This document shows positions 1 through 10,192 of a stretch of DNA of 64,000 nt, in pieces; the stretch's first letter is position 1; every line of letters starts with the position of its first letter. The position numbers and the translations under genes were made by a program. Origin of the DNA: a virus; the IMG/VR virus record IMGVR_UViG_3300036770_006954, positions 1 to 64,000 of that record. One strand, written 5' to 3'. Under the pieces are notes generated by a model that did no database searches, was not told where the DNA came from, and was given only the letters and a program-made list of their open reading frames with translations.

Positions 1-450
1 TGGTACCCGATGAACCACTTGAACCTGATGTTCCGCTCGTTCCTGAACTTCCTGATGAACCACTTTCTCCCGAAGTTCCCGATGAACCTGAAGTTCCCGA
101 AGTTCCATCTTGTCCTGAAGTTCCCGAAGTACCATCTTGACCTGATGTTCCTGATGAACCTGAAGTTCCGCTCTCACCAGAAGTTCCGCTTGTTCCTGAT
201 GAACCCGAACTACCCGATGAACCACTTGAACCTGAAGTTCCATCCGTACCATCAACACCACTTAATCCTGAAGTTCCTGAAGTACCAGAAGAACCACTTT
301 GTCCTGAGGTTCCTGAAGTACCTGAACTTCCCGAAGTTCCTGATGAACCACTGGTTCCACTTTCTCCTGAAGTTCCTGAGGTACCCGATGAACCACTTGA
401 ACCTGATGTTCCGCTAGTTCCTGATGAACCACTTGTTCCAGAGGTACCAC
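1..450 (-). repeat. Tandem 9-bp-type repeats encoding Gly-X-Y triplets
   Basis: Degenerate 9-nt units (on the plus strand variants of gaacctgatgttcc, ccacttgaacct and gaagttccc) repeat without spacers. They encode GTS/GSS/GES triplets on the minus strand. The units stay in frame with one another, so this is a coding repeat that can expand or contract by recombination without frameshift. Confidence 0.85.
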
Positions 451-1300
451 CCGTTATTGTAATTGTTATTGCCCCATTTCCATCGTCAGTTACTTGAGCA
501 CCACTAAACGTTATACCTGAAACCGAACTTACAGTTGTTATTCCGTCACCAACTGTTAACGGATTACTACTAGTAAAACCTGTTACTTGAAAACTTTCAC
601 CAAGAGAATTTGTAAGAGTTAAAGTTTCCGTACCGTTCTCGAAAGTTCCTCCAGTTATTGGAGCAGTAAAACCTGTTATTGTGATTGTTCCGCCAGTACT
701 ATTAAATAATTCTAATTCACTGGTCCCCGAAAAATATGTTCCACCTGTAATTTGAATGTCTGTTCCCCAAAAAATTCTCCACCGTGCATTTTCTCTTGTA
801 ACGCCACTTTGTCCCTCGATTGTTGAGCCAGTCCACGCAGTAATAAAAGCTAATCCAGCATCAGAACGGTTGTTTACTGTGGTTGAATATTCCGATTGTG
901 TGATTGCAGAATTTCCTGTTAATCCCGTGAGTGCCGCCCAAAGATTATCATAATCAGGTATATGATATTGATAAACGGTATCTGTTTCATGAACATAAAC
1001 CTGCATTCCCAATCTTCTTCTTCCAGAAGATATGTTGTCGGAATTTAGCGATAACGTGTCTCTAGAAAAAGCGTTATTTAAACCTTTGGAAAATTCAATT
1101 GGTATTGTGTTTGCGGATAATTGTACCGCCCCTTGGGTAACATTACCAAAGGACCAAATTAAATCTTGAAGGTAGTAAACCTCCATATAACCTCCCGTTT
1201 GTAATACCGAAAAATTGGTACCGAAGGTGGAATTTCTTGAAACAGATTCAGCACCACTGATTTGTGACGCTGTTATGGGGTTTTTGTAGGGAAAAGACAT
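1..1300 (-). CDS. Collagen-like (Gly-X-Y) tail fibre protein, C-terminus outside window
   Basis: This is an open frame from an ATG at 1300 running off the left edge (at least 433 codons). The N-terminal ~280 residues look like a globular, Gly/Thr/Ser-rich beta structure that opens with MSFPYKNPIT. From about position 450 down to 1 the protein is an almost pure Gly-X-Y array of GTS, GSS, GES, GQS and GQD triplets. Collagen-like triplets in phage proteins usually form trimeric fibre shafts, so a tail-fibre or adhesin role is inferred. It is the last visible gene of the fibre module and has a late-type box 13 nt before the ATG. The receptor-binding tip, if present, lies outside the window. The fold call is secure; the role is inferred from position. 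Confidence 0.7.
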   Translation of the reverse strand, partial: MSFPYKNPITASQISGAESVSRNSTFGTNFSVLQTGGYMEVYYLQDLIWSFGNVTQGAVQLSANTIPIEFSKGLNNAFSRDTLSLNSDNISSGRRRLGMQVYVHETDTVYQYHIPDYDNLWAALTGLTGNSAITQSEYSTTVNNRSDAGLAFITAWTGSTIEGQSGVTRENARWRIFWGTDIQITGGTYFSGTSELELFNSTGGTITITGFTAPITGGTFENGTETLTLTNSLGESFQVTGFTSSNPLTVGDGITTVSSVSGITFSGAQVTDDGNGAITITITGGTSGTSGSSGTSGTSGSSGSSGTSGTSGESGTSGSSGTSGSSGTSGTSGQSGSSGTSGTSGLSGVDGTDGTSGSSGSSGSSGSSGTSGTSGESGTSGSSGTSGQDGTSGTSGQDGTSGTSGSSGTSGESGSSGSSGTSGTSGSSGSSGT

Positions 1301-1313
1301 TTTTTGTTTTTTT

Positions 1314-1321
1314 TATAAATA
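1314..1321 (-). promoter_or_regulatory. Late-type box TATTTATA before collagen-like fibre gene
   Basis: The coding strand reads GCGGTATTTATA 13 nt upstream of the ATG at 1300. The same 12-mer precedes the gp13-like gene at 57148. No -35 element is seen. Confidence 0.5.
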
Positions 1322-1353
1322 CCGCAGATTAAATGGTTTATTTAAATTTTATG

Positions 1354-3726
1354 TTAAGATTTCGTGTCACCTTTAAAATACAAAGCTGCTGTTAAAGGTG
1401 GTGATGATGGTTGTACGGCAAAAGACCCAAGCCACAATACACGATAAGTTCCCGCAGGAATTGCTCCACCTGATGTTACAGTGACATTTGTACCCGCTAA
1501 AGTTGAATCTGGAATTCCATCGCTAAGGAGGTTTGTTGCACAAGCCGCTCCCGACCCAATATCAATAGTCATATTTGTCATTGTTCCACCCACTCCCGCA
1601 AGTGGTATCCAAATTGAGTAGAAATATTGTTGTCCAACATTTACATCTAATGTTGAAACCTCAATTGTACCGAAGGTGTATTGATTTTGACTACACCCAA
1701 ATGAATCAGTACCCGAACCTATACTTTGTCTAATCGGACCCGTAAAAGATGTTACAGGGGTAATAAACCCATCAACAGGAGTCGACCATCCAGAGAAGTG
1801 AACATAAATGTCCAAATTATTTGAATAATTTGATAAACCAGGAGTTAAACTATTAAAATATCCGTACCAATCTGCTGAATTTTCAAACATATAATTTCCT
1901 AAATTATTTCCTGATGTTGCGTCTTGTGGTTCTGGGAATAGATATGCCACAAATCCTGCCTCAGTAGGAGATGGGGTGGGGGTTGCTGTCGGTGTACCTG
2001 TGTTCGTTGGAGTGTTTGTTTGAGTTGGTGTGTTTGTCGGTGTTGAACTTGGTGTATTGGTTGGTGTTTCACTCGGAGTATTGGTTGGTGTTTCTGTTGG
2101 GGTATTGGTCGGAGTTTCTGTTGGAGTGTTAGTTGGTGTTTCTGTTGGAGTGTTAGTTGGTGTCTCTGTATTTGTCGGAGTTGGTGTATTTGTTGAAGTT
2201 TCCGTAGGAGTTACAGTTGGAGTTGGTGTAGGAGTCGAAGTTTCAGTATTTGTAGGTGTATTGGTTGGAGTTTCACTTGGTGTGTTGGTCGGAGTTTCAG
2301 TCGGAGTGTTAGTTGGAGTCTCTGTAGGAGTTTCACTTGGTGTGTTGGTAGGAGTTTCTGTCGGAGTGTTAGTTGGAGTCTCTGTAGGAGTTTCCGTAGG
2401 AGTTACAGTTGGAGTTGGTGTAGGAGTCGAAGTTTCAGTATTTGTAGGTGTATTGGTTGGAGTTTCACTTGGTGTATTGGTTGGAGTTTCTGTCGGAGTG
2501 CTCGTTGGAGTCTCAGTTGGAGTATTTGTTGGGGTCTCGGTTGGTGTACCTGTAGGGGTTTCTGTCGGGGTATTAGTTGGAGTCTCTGTAGGAGTATTCG
2601 TTGGAGTCTCAGTGTTTGTTGGAGTTGGGGTGTTTGTTGGCGTCTCGGTTGGAGTACCCGTTGGGGTGTTAGTTGGAGTCTCAGTATTTGTTGGTGTTGG
2701 CGTGTTTGTTGGAGTTTCGGTTGGGGTACCTGTTGGTGTTGGCGTGTTTGAAGCCGTTATTGAAGGGGTGGGGGTATTACTAGCAGTAGCCGTTGGGGTT
2801 AGTCCAATAGTTGCTGAAGGAGTCGGAGTTTGAGTCGGAGTTCCACTAGGTGTGTTTGTTGGAGTTTCAGTTGGAGTTCCTGTTGGGGTAGATGTCGTAG
2901 TTTCAGTTGGAGTATTTGTTGGTGTTTCTGTTGGAGTATTTGTCGGTGTTTCTGTATTAGTTGGAGTTGGAGTTGGAGTTGGAGTTTCAGCCGCAGTGGT
3001 CGATGGTGTAGGGGTTGGAGTTTCTGTTGCTGTTGGGGTTAATCCTGTCGTGACAGAAGGGGTTGGAGTGTTAGTCGCTGTTGGAGTAAGAGTGACTGTT
3101 GATGTTGGGGTCGGGGTTGCAAATACTGCTGTTGGTTGGATTAAAATTGTATCTCCAGTAAACGAGAAACTTGAATCCCTGTTGAGAGCGTCAAAATTGG
3201 CACTCGCTAAAAACGCAGTTGTAGAACCCGTTAAATTACCTGGACTGATGGCAATGGCAGATAATGCATTATAACTTCCACCACTTGTAATACCCAAAAT
3301 TTGTTCAATTTGAATATCTATACTAAATTCGAGAGCACGATTTAATGTGGCCTCGTATTCAATATCGATAGAACCAGGATTAACAAATGAAATTAACTCA
3401 AGTACAGGAATTGTTGGTGTCGGTGTCGGTGTACTTGTAGAAGTTGGTGTTGGACTTGGAGGGGTGGGAGTTGGTGTCGGCGTCGGAGTCGCTGTCGGTG
3501 TACCCAAACATAAAACAACACCGTTTATTAACTCATTTCTTGTTACAGAAACATAATATGGGGTCGAACCAGTAGAATTGATGTAAATATCAAAGGGTCC
3601 AATAGCATTAGAACTACTCGGTAATCTTACAATAAAACATTCAGAACCTGTAACAGTAACCTGCTGTTCTACCGAGGTATCACACCCCGGTGCGGTATTA
3701 ACAACGATGATAGTTTCTAACGACAT
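1354..3726 (-). CDS. Thr/Pro-repeat virion protein (fibre-like)
   Basis: This 790-aa protein starts at the ATG at 3726, 11 nt after a late-type box. Residues 1-75 form a small domain and 76-106 a Thr-Pro linker. Residues 107-201 form a second domain, and about 203-592 are an extended low-complexity array of TPTNTPTET-type units. A C-terminal beta-rich domain of about 195 residues with aromatic patches follows. The architecture resembles a stalk carrying a terminal binding domain. Thr-Pro arrays of this kind are extended and, in other systems, often glycosylated; neither property can be read from DNA. It sits between other fibre-like genes, and the same PTPTPT linker occurs in the SprB-repeat protein next door. 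No specific family was recognised. Function as a surface fibre or decoration is inferred. Confidence 0.65.
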   Translation of the reverse strand: MSLETIIVVNTAPGCDTSVEQQVTVTGSECFIVRLPSSSNAIGPFDIYINSTGSTPYYVSVTRNELINGVVLCLGTPTATPTPTPTPTPPSPTPTSTSTPTPTPTIPVLELISFVNPGSIDIEYEATLNRALEFSIDIQIEQILGITSGGSYNALSAIAISPGNLTGSTTAFLASANFDALNRDSSFSFTGDTILIQPTAVFATPTPTSTVTLTPTATNTPTPSVTTGLTPTATETPTPTPSTTAAETPTPTPTPTNTETPTNTPTETPTNTPTETTTSTPTGTPTETPTNTPSGTPTQTPTPSATIGLTPTATASNTPTPSITASNTPTPTGTPTETPTNTPTPTNTETPTNTPTGTPTETPTNTPTPTNTETPTNTPTETPTNTPTETPTGTPTETPTNTPTETPTSTPTETPTNTPSETPTNTPTNTETSTPTPTPTVTPTETPTETPTNTPTETPTNTPSETPTETPTNTPTETPTNTPSETPTNTPTNTETSTPTPTPTVTPTETSTNTPTPTNTETPTNTPTETPTNTPTETPTNTPTETPTNTPSETPTNTPSSTPTNTPTQTNTPTNTGTPTATPTPSPTEAGFVAYLFPEPQDATSGNNLGNYMFENSADWYGYFNSLTPGLSNYSNNLDIYVHFSGWSTPVDGFITPVTSFTGPIRQSIGSGTDSFGCSQNQYTFGTIEVSTLDVNVGQQYFYSIWIPLAGVGGTMTNMTIDIGSGAACATNLLSDGIPDSTLAGTNVTVTSGGAIPAGTYRVLWLGSFAVQPSSPPLTAALYFKGDTKS
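1950..3117 (-). repeat. Thr-Pro coding repeat with long internal duplication
   Basis: Short units of 6-12 nt (plus-strand GGAGTTTCTGTTGGAGT-like) are repeated across more than 1 kb. Within them, an exact copy of about 87 bp occurs at 2197-2283 and again at 2389-2475, 192 bp (64 codons) apart. This points to recent in-frame segmental duplication of the stalk. Confidence 0.85.
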
Positions 3727-3737
3727 GATTTTTCTAT

Positions 3738-3745
3738 TATAAATA
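3738..3745 (-). promoter_or_regulatory. Late-type box TATTTATA before Thr/Pro-repeat gene
   Basis: The coding strand reads TTGTATTTATAATAG, with the box ending 11 nt upstream of the ATG at 3726. Confidence 0.5.
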
Positions 3746-3790
3746 CAATTGATTTAATCTTTTATTGAAATTCCACACATTTTTTATACA

Positions 3791-4159
3791 TTACAAAATC
3801 AATTCGCAAGTGGGTATACCTTCACAAAGTGTTTGATTTACTGTTGTGGTAAAATCACAACTTGACTCAGTAACCGTCATAGTTACTGTACAGTCGGCAA
3901 GTTCAACAGAAATAGTAAATCCACAACCAAATGTGCAATCCAATATTCTGAATTTTTCACACCCGTTATTATCAACGAGTGTAAGCATAATCTGTGGTGC
4001 AGAATTAAAAAGGGCAGGTGGATAAAAATATGCATCAGGAGGAATTACACCTGTATTAGTGATTGTACCTAATAAAGTTTGATTATTTCCGTATATGTCA
4101 GAAATAAAAACATTAATGGGTACAGCTCCAGATACTGCTGATATTCTTATCTGTGTCAT
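3791..4159 (-). CDS. Small hypothetical protein of the fibre module
   Basis: This 122-aa protein begins MTQIRISAVSG. The ATG at 4159 overlaps the TGA of the upstream SprB-repeat gene (ATGA), so it is chosen over a TTG nine bases earlier; the overlap suggests translational coupling. The sequence is beta-rich with six cysteines in the last 60 residues (for example CTFGCGF and CEGIPTCEL), which is unusual for a small structural protein. No family is recognised. It could be an accessory or chaperone of the large adhesin encoded just upstream. Confidence 0.6.
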   Translation of the reverse strand: MTQIRISAVSGAVPINVFISDIYGNNQTLLGTITNTGVIPPDAYFYPPALFNSAPQIMLTLVDNNGCEKFRILDCTFGCGFTISVELADCTVTMTVTESSCDFTTTVNQTLCEGIPTCELIL

Positions 4160-7100
4160 GTCAAGCAAATGATGTCATATACTATAATTAGTTTGACACT
4201 CAGTTCTTGACCGATAATTGGGCTATTTGGATTAGCCGAAATTGAAATTTGATTTGTTAATGGGTCTATGACTACTGAAGATACCCCATTAACGCTTTGT
4301 AATAGATTTGTTATAACAGAAAACCAAGTATTATCACTTGGCACATCAACCAAAGTTGTTCCTGTATAGAAAGTATTATTAAGAATTGTATTTTGTGGTT
4401 GAATTTCTACCTGTGCAGTATAAATTGCAGATAATAAATTACAATTGGTATTACCCGAGGTCAAGTCGTTAAACCCTTCAACCAAAATTTGATTAATTCC
4501 GTGTTTGGTTGGAGAAAGAATATTAAATATTTCAGAACCCATAGTATAGGTCTGATAAGTCACACACTTAGTGTTACATTCAATACTTGTTTGTCTGGCA
4601 AGTGAACAACCATTAACATCTTGAACAATCAAAGTATATGTCCCCCCCGTTAATCCTGTAACCGTTATATTTTGTGGGTTACCTTGGATATTATTACTCC
4701 AAGTAAAATTAAAAGGTGCTACCCCTTGTGTTATGAACGCGGTAATGCTACCTTCACTTCCTGAACCACAAGAGGAAGAATAGAGTGAAAACTCAACATT
4801 TGGTGTAGAAGATACCGTAAATGGTGTGGAAATCTGACATCCATCGGAATCGACCACAGTCAACAGGTGTTGACCAACAGATACGTTTGAAAAAGAAACT
4901 GTCGTAAGGTTTGTGCCCACGATGTTGTTTGTTCCATCAATTGAATATGTAAGAGGTAGGGTAGCTCCTGAAGTGACTGAGGCATTTACGATACCACCAG
5001 TGTTTCCACAAGTTGTACCTGTGATTTGTAATGAAATATCGAATTTGTTTTCAGAAATCAACGTAACTTCTTGTGAATAGACACAACCTGTAGTATCTTC
5101 CACAAATATTGTGTAGGTTCCCGTGGCAAGATTAGAAAAAATCTCAGTTGTTTGATTACTTGTTACAACATCAGTATTTGCGTTGGGGTCGATGATTGTG
5201 TAAGTGTATGGTGAAATACCCCCAATTACTTGTACTGTTATTTGTCCGTTATTGGCTGAACATTGTGAATTTATTGTGGAAACATTTACAGATGAAATTC
5301 CCCCAGGACTCGTTATCGATGTTGTTGCATTTAAACTACAAAGAGCGGCATCGGTTACTTGAAAAGAATAATTACCACTTGATAATCCTGATAGGGTTAA
5401 ACTTGTGGAGTAGCTTATTTCAACATATCCTGTACTTGCAGAATAATAATAAGGTGCCGTCCCACCTGTAACAACAATTGTTACACTTCCATTTGCCTCG
5501 AAACAAGTGGGGGGGACGGAAGTAAAGGTTCCAAGACCAATTGGGTCAACTTCTTCAACCAAAGCATTTTGAGTTAGTTGACAACCGTAAAAATCAGTCA
5601 CCTGAACAGAATAAACCCCTTGTGTTAATCCTGTTATACTACTTGTTGTTTCCCCATTGTTCCATAGATAAGAAAATGGTGGAGTTCCAGTAATCCCAGT
5701 CACATAAATTTTTCCCAATGGACTGGTATCACACGATGCATCAGGAACAATATACAATCCGTAGTTAAGGGGTGAGGATTGTTGTACAATAAAGTTTTGG
5801 CTGTAACCCGTCGCGCCACCTAAATCAAAACCGTACAGGTAGTAAGTACCCGCCGATAAACTTGTGAATTCGACAGTGCCTGTGTTAGTGACCGCTGAGG
5901 TAACATACACATCATCACCAGTGTATAGATAGTAGTTTGTTGTTGCAAAAACAGAAGAAGATGTCCCTGTAACTGAACCGTTGTTTAATCCACAAGTGGT
6001 TGAATTTACATTCAAAACAGAAACACACAAACAATCCGATACAATGATGTTGATAAAAAATTCATTATTTACTGGAAGTTGCGAATCGTTGGCTCTAACA
6101 AAATAAGTTCCCGCTGGTAGGTTATCCTTGAATGCCCCGAGACCCAATTCAGGATTATACCAATCAAAAGTGTACGGACCAACCCCACCTGAAGGTTCAA
6201 TAAGTACAGCACCAAAACCTGTCTCACAGGCACCCGTTACATTTAATGTGTAATCAAATACTAACCCGTTACCAAATCCTGGTGAACTTGACGATGGTGT
6301 GGGGGTTACAGTCGCTGGTGTTGTAGTTGGGGTAGGAGTGGGGAAAGGTGTGATTGTTGGAGTTGGAGTCAAAGAAATTCCACAAGGGTCATCTGAACAT
6401 GTTGAAATGAATGTTGCATTAACTTCTCCATTTGGTGGTCCGATAAATAATGGGTCAAATGGATAAGTGTTTCCCGAATATAAATTACCACTTACGGTTA
6501 TCGAACTTGTTATAGATTGCCCCGATAATGAACAAATGTTGAAAACTAAATTGGATGATGAACCCGTCACTTGTGTTGGTGTCCCATCACAAGCCGTATA
6601 ATCAACATAAATTTTTCCATCGTCCGCCAAAATCGGAAGAGCCAAACCGATTTCCATTTCGGTACATTCACAACATGGAAAGTTCAAAAGACATGGGGCA
6701 CAACCATCATATGTTATAAAAACTTGTGGTCCACCAGACCCCCCTAATGAAGTCACGGTATAACATGTCTCATTATAAACCGTAACAGTACCAATTGTAA
6801 CACTTACCGAACCTACCACCGCTTCTAAGGTATCGCTAGGGTCACAACAATTTGTTAATATCACATTAGTAGAACCGGTTACTATAAGACAACCCCCACC
6901 ATAATCTAATGTACATTGGTCACAGTCTGCACTTCCGTTTGTAATTGTTGCAAAACCTGGTGGAGTATAGTCTAACAATTGACCAACTTGGGAGGTTGTT
7001 GCCGACCAACAAATAGTACCTTGGATTGTATCTCCTGTTGACACATAACTTAATCCATTGACAAATGAACCAACCGACCCATCGATTATAGGGTTACATG

Positions 7101-7170
7101 GTTGAATTGAATTTAAAAAAATTCCCTCTCCGTAACAACAAGTTAGATATAATGAATTCGAACAAGACAT
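4156..7170 (-). CDS. Giant SprB-repeat adhesin-like virion protein
   Basis: This 1004-aa protein starts at the ATG at 7170 (MSCSNSLYL); a TTG nine bases upstream is less likely. The first ~265 residues are Cys-rich and a Thr/Pro linker spans about 265-300. Residues ~310-880 consist of seven or so modules of ~75-85 residues. These carry the pattern C-x-x-x-N/D-G-x-(I/V)-x-(V/A)-x-V-x-G-G-x-x-P-(Y/F)-x-(Y/F)-x-W followed by L-x-x-G-x-Y-x-(V/I)-x-V-x-D-x-x-G-C. That pattern matches SprB repeats, best known from the gliding adhesin SprB and other Bacteroidota surface proteins. The last ~110 residues form a separate domain. The gene lies in the fibre module one base after the upstream gene stops. 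A host-adhesion role is inferred; the repeat assignment is fairly secure. Confidence 0.75.
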   Translation of the reverse strand: MSCSNSLYLTCCYGEGIFLNSIQPCNPIIDGSVGSFVNGLSYVSTGDTIQGTICWSATTSQVGQLLDYTPPGFATITNGSADCDQCTLDYGGGCLIVTGSTNVILTNCCDPSDTLEAVVGSVSVTIGTVTVYNETCYTVTSLGGSGGPQVFITYDGCAPCLLNFPCCECTEMEIGLALPILADDGKIYVDYTACDGTPTQVTGSSSNLVFNICSLSGQSITSSITVSGNLYSGNTYPFDPLFIGPPNGEVNATFISTCSDDPCGISLTPTPTITPFPTPTPTTTPATVTPTPSSSSPGFGNGLVFDYTLNVTGACETGFGAVLIEPSGGVGPYTFDWYNPELGLGAFKDNLPAGTYFVRANDSQLPVNNEFFINIIVSDCLCVSVLNVNSTTCGLNNGSVTGTSSSVFATTNYYLYTGDDVYVTSAVTNTGTVEFTSLSAGTYYLYGFDLGGATGYSQNFIVQQSSPLNYGLYIVPDASCDTSPLGKIYVTGITGTPPFSYLWNNGETTSSITGLTQGVYSVQVTDFYGCQLTQNALVEEVDPIGLGTFTSVPPTCFEANGSVTIVVTGGTAPYYYSASTGYVEISYSTSLTLSGLSSGNYSFQVTDAALCSLNATTSITSPGGISSVNVSTINSQCSANNGQITVQVIGGISPYTYTIIDPNANTDVVTSNQTTEIFSNLATGTYTIFVEDTTGCVYSQEVTLISENKFDISLQITGTTCGNTGGIVNASVTSGATLPLTYSIDGTNNIVGTNLTTVSFSNVSVGQHLLTVVDSDGCQISTPFTVSSTPNVEFSLYSSSCGSGSEGSITAFITQGVAPFNFTWSNNIQGNPQNITVTGLTGGTYTLIVQDVNGCSLARQTSIECNTKCVTYQTYTMGSEIFNILSPTKHGINQILVEGFNDLTSGNTNCNLLSAIYTAQVEIQPQNTILNNTFYTGTTLVDVPSDNTWFSVITNLLQSVNGVSSVVIDPLTNQISISANPNSPIIGQELSVKLIIVYDIICLT

Positions 7171-7171
7171 A

Positions 7172-10100
7172 TTATGCAACCACTAATTCTTCCTCCAATT
7201 GACTCTGAACCACCTCAGGACAATCAAGACTAATATTTATTCCCACATTAAGTGAAACTTCTTGAAGAGAGTTTTCTAAAACACAATTAAGATTAGTAAT
7301 TGTCAAGAAGTTTCCGTTTAAAGTATAGGTGTAACCGTATTGATATAAATTGTTAAGATTATCAATAAGTGTTTGTCTCCACAAAAAGGCTGATGGGGTA
7401 TCATTAATTCCATACCCCTGATAGAATGGTACATTAATTATGACCTGATTTCCGATTGTAAGATTCAAAAACCATTCTGATGAAATAGAATTTGGATTGT
7501 ATAATCCTTGGTTTGAACCAACAGAGGTAAGATAGTTATTTACTCGATTTGTAAGAATTGATTGAAAGTCCGATACTGTCGTATCACCATTCAACCATGG
7601 ATAAATAAAGAAATCCACATATTCAGTGTTACAATCGTAATCAAATATGTTGGAAATAATGAAACACGGTTGAGATTCAACAGGAATCAACTGACAACCC
7701 CTTTGTCTACGATAAACAAACTTTTGTTTGTGGAAGATGGAGTTTTCCAATCTTGTTCCCGCATTCCAAAGAGTGGTGGCAGCAATCATCTGTTCAATTA
7801 ACTTGGGCCAAAATGGACCCATTGCATCAACATACTCAATCAATTTTTGGTATGTGTATTTGTTGTTTGGTAAACCGACAGTTTGCTCAGATTGAATGTA
7901 CTTCCAAAATATAGATTGAAGAGTTGGGTAACCCCCCGTTTTGCCGTCAGTAATGTAAAGACGGTTACGAGTGTTAATCATATTCTGCCAGAATGTCTGA
8001 TAAAACTCAAAGAATGTTTTCTTTTGTGGCTCTGGGTCGATGAAGGTATCATCAATCCCACCTGGTGAGGGGAAGTTAGCAGTGAAACCTGACTCAGGAA
8101 TTGGGTAGTTATACAACCTCGATTGATTCCAAACATCATAAGCCAATCCCTGACCGACATTCATAAATAAATCTATGTTCTTAACATTAAGAACAAGTTT
8201 TTCATCATCGGTAAAATAGTATGCCTCGAATCCTGATTGAACGTCAACTCTTAATCTATTATCAGTTTGTAACCAAGACTTTTTATTGTCAGGAATTTTT
8301 CTGAGTTTAAACGAATCAGACATATAAGGGAACTGTTCGTACCTTTGAAGGTATATTCCACCATATGTGAAGGGTTGAAGTTGGGTCTGAACATCAACAT
8401 TCTGTCCCGTAAAGACATCACCTGTTACGGTAACTTGGTTAGGACTTCTGTGGTCGGGGGTTTGTTCGTACCAACCCGCACCTTCTTGGAAGAACACACC
8501 ATTGGTTCCTGTGGGGTTAGGTGATTGAGGGAAACCAAGTTCATCAACAGGATAGTCGTTTCTTCGGATATTAACACTTTGGAAAGTGGTAGAAGTTGTG
8601 TAGGCAGTGAATAGTTGACCTCTAATTGAAAATGTGTTACCTGGGGAAAGTGCTGGTTGTTCATTAATATATGTTCCACCCGATAACTGAGCAAACTGAG
8701 AGTTAAAGTTTTCCATATTTACTCTTTGGTCCGCCAAATAGATGTACTCATTAAAATCAATAAGTGCGTCAGGTGCTCCGATTAAACGAAGTAAAAATTC
8801 AATTGACCTTCTTGTCCCTTTTGATTTGAAAAGGTAAGCCGAGTTCAACACAAGGTTTCTGTAGAATTGGTAATTCAATTCAGTCGGAGTCTGAGCTCTT
8901 GAAAAACCTGGATATTCAATCTGTGAGGTGTTACCAAAAACACTTGAAAGAAAATCTTCATTTGTAATTGGTGAGAAATTGTTACTCCACCCTAAAGTTT
9001 GGGATAAGTTGAATAACAACTGGGAGGGGATGTCGTTTTGTGGGACATAATGAACTGAGTTCATGTTCGCCAACGCGTCGATATACTGTTTGATTTGGTC
9101 GAAACTTCTTCCATAAATCTGAAGTATCTTTTCAACCTTTTGACCTAAGGTATCAAATTCTTTAATTGAAGCTGTCACTAAAAATCTTGAAATCAGATTG
9201 GTCTTGTATGTATCCAAATCTTCCGCAACATCAGCAAGTTTTGTAAGATAGTTGTCAAATCTAAATGAACTAATATCTAAGTTCCAGTTACCATCTTTAG
9301 GGAATGTTACTTGAACATAAGATGTGTAGAACTGACCCCCTTGGTTTTGTGCAGGTACTTGGAAATTGGCAGTGTATTCAGGACGGATAAGACGGTTCAT
9401 TAAGAACTGTTCTACTTCGTCGTAGTTTTCTTGGAAGACCTTATCGACAATGTAGTTGCTCGGTCTAATCAAAAAGTCTTCAGTGGTACTTGTAATTCCC
9501 GAGGCAAAAGGAGAACCCGAAACAACAAACTCCAAGTTTCCTGAAATCTGTGTGGCAGGTGCAACATAATCTACAACAGGATATGTCTGTCCTTGGTAAT
9601 CTAAAACATAATTTAAAAAACTACGGGTTAAATTTCTGTATTGTGACGTTTCAATCTCCCTAACCATCATGTTGGTGGTCGCACTCTGTGAAAACTCAAT
9701 CTGAAATGGATTGTACACACTACCAACAGGAATTAAGAAAGTCGTTTCATCTTCAACAGGGTCATAAGAAATGTTGGTTGCAGTCTGACCGGTTGTGAAT
9801 TCGGGCATCACCTTACGGATGTCTAAAGCTGCAGGGAAGAAATTAATAATATGAGTTACCGAAACTTGTAATCTCTTGGCTAATGAACCATATAGAGAAA
9901 AGTTAAGAACTTGTGAAACATCATAATTTGGATAAACTCTAAATTGTGACTGTATAATTCTTCTACTCTCCTCCATTGAATTCACATCCAAATTCTCAAG
10001 AGAAATCGGATTAGAGAATGTACCAATTGAGAAAGTCCTGTTTACCTTTTCGGTTACCGAGGTGGTAAAATCAAAAACCGATGAAGTAAGTCCTCCCCCT

Positions 10101-10192
10101 TCGACAAGCTGAAAACCAACTATGTCGTCAAAAGCGCCTACTCCATTTCCAGGTGCCGGAGGATAAAAAAACTTCGTCGTGTTTACCGCCAT
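7172..10192 (-). CDS. Large baseplate/tail protein (gpI-like segment)
   Basis: This is a 1006-aa protein. Residues ~350-490 resemble phage tail protein I-type baseplate proteins. They include a helical stretch (KVEKILQIYGRSFDQIKQYI), a segment with LSQTLGW, and then KGTRRSIEFLLRLIGAP. Such proteins connect baseplate wedge proteins to fibres. The ATG overlaps the stop of the preceding gene (TAATG). The flanking regions are unassigned and beta-rich. The protein is far longer than typical gpI proteins (about 200 aa), so it is probably a multi-domain baseplate periphery component. The family call is moderate. Confidence 0.55.
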   Translation of the reverse strand: MAVNTTKFFYPPAPGNGVGAFDDIVGFQLVEGGGLTSSVFDFTTSVTEKVNRTFSIGTFSNPISLENLDVNSMEESRRIIQSQFRVYPNYDVSQVLNFSLYGSLAKRLQVSVTHIINFFPAALDIRKVMPEFTTGQTATNISYDPVEDETTFLIPVGSVYNPFQIEFSQSATTNMMVREIETSQYRNLTRSFLNYVLDYQGQTYPVVDYVAPATQISGNLEFVVSGSPFASGITSTTEDFLIRPSNYIVDKVFQENYDEVEQFLMNRLIRPEYTANFQVPAQNQGGQFYTSYVQVTFPKDGNWNLDISSFRFDNYLTKLADVAEDLDTYKTNLISRFLVTASIKEFDTLGQKVEKILQIYGRSFDQIKQYIDALANMNSVHYVPQNDIPSQLLFNLSQTLGWSNNFSPITNEDFLSSVFGNTSQIEYPGFSRAQTPTELNYQFYRNLVLNSAYLFKSKGTRRSIEFLLRLIGAPDALIDFNEYIYLADQRVNMENFNSQFAQLSGGTYINEQPALSPGNTFSIRGQLFTAYTTSTTFQSVNIRRNDYPVDELGFPQSPNPTGTNGVFFQEGAGWYEQTPDHRSPNQVTVTGDVFTGQNVDVQTQLQPFTYGGIYLQRYEQFPYMSDSFKLRKIPDNKKSWLQTDNRLRVDVQSGFEAYYFTDDEKLVLNVKNIDLFMNVGQGLAYDVWNQSRLYNYPIPESGFTANFPSPGGIDDTFIDPEPQKKTFFEFYQTFWQNMINTRNRLYITDGKTGGYPTLQSIFWKYIQSEQTVGLPNNKYTYQKLIEYVDAMGPFWPKLIEQMIAATTLWNAGTRLENSIFHKQKFVYRRQRGCQLIPVESQPCFIISNIFDYDCNTEYVDFFIYPWLNGDTTVSDFQSILTNRVNNYLTSVGSNQGLYNPNSISSEWFLNLTIGNQVIINVPFYQGYGINDTPSAFLWRQTLIDNLNNLYQYGYTYTLNGNFLTITNLNCVLENSLQEVSLNVGINISLDCPEVVQSQLEEELVVA

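Noticed and set aside
10-417. Plus-strand frame of MNHLNLMF-type repeats
   Set aside because: Shadow of the Gly-X-Y coding repeat on the minus strand.
1-450. Possible CRISPR-like or satellite repeat array
   Set aside because: Units are about 9 nt, contiguous, in frame and protein-coding, with no unique spacers.
2030-3274. Long plus-strand frames rich in VGVSVGV and similar units
   Set aside because: They are the antisense of the Thr-Pro repeats; the low-complexity DNA keeps several frames open. The minus-strand protein has normal flanking domains, a start and a late box.
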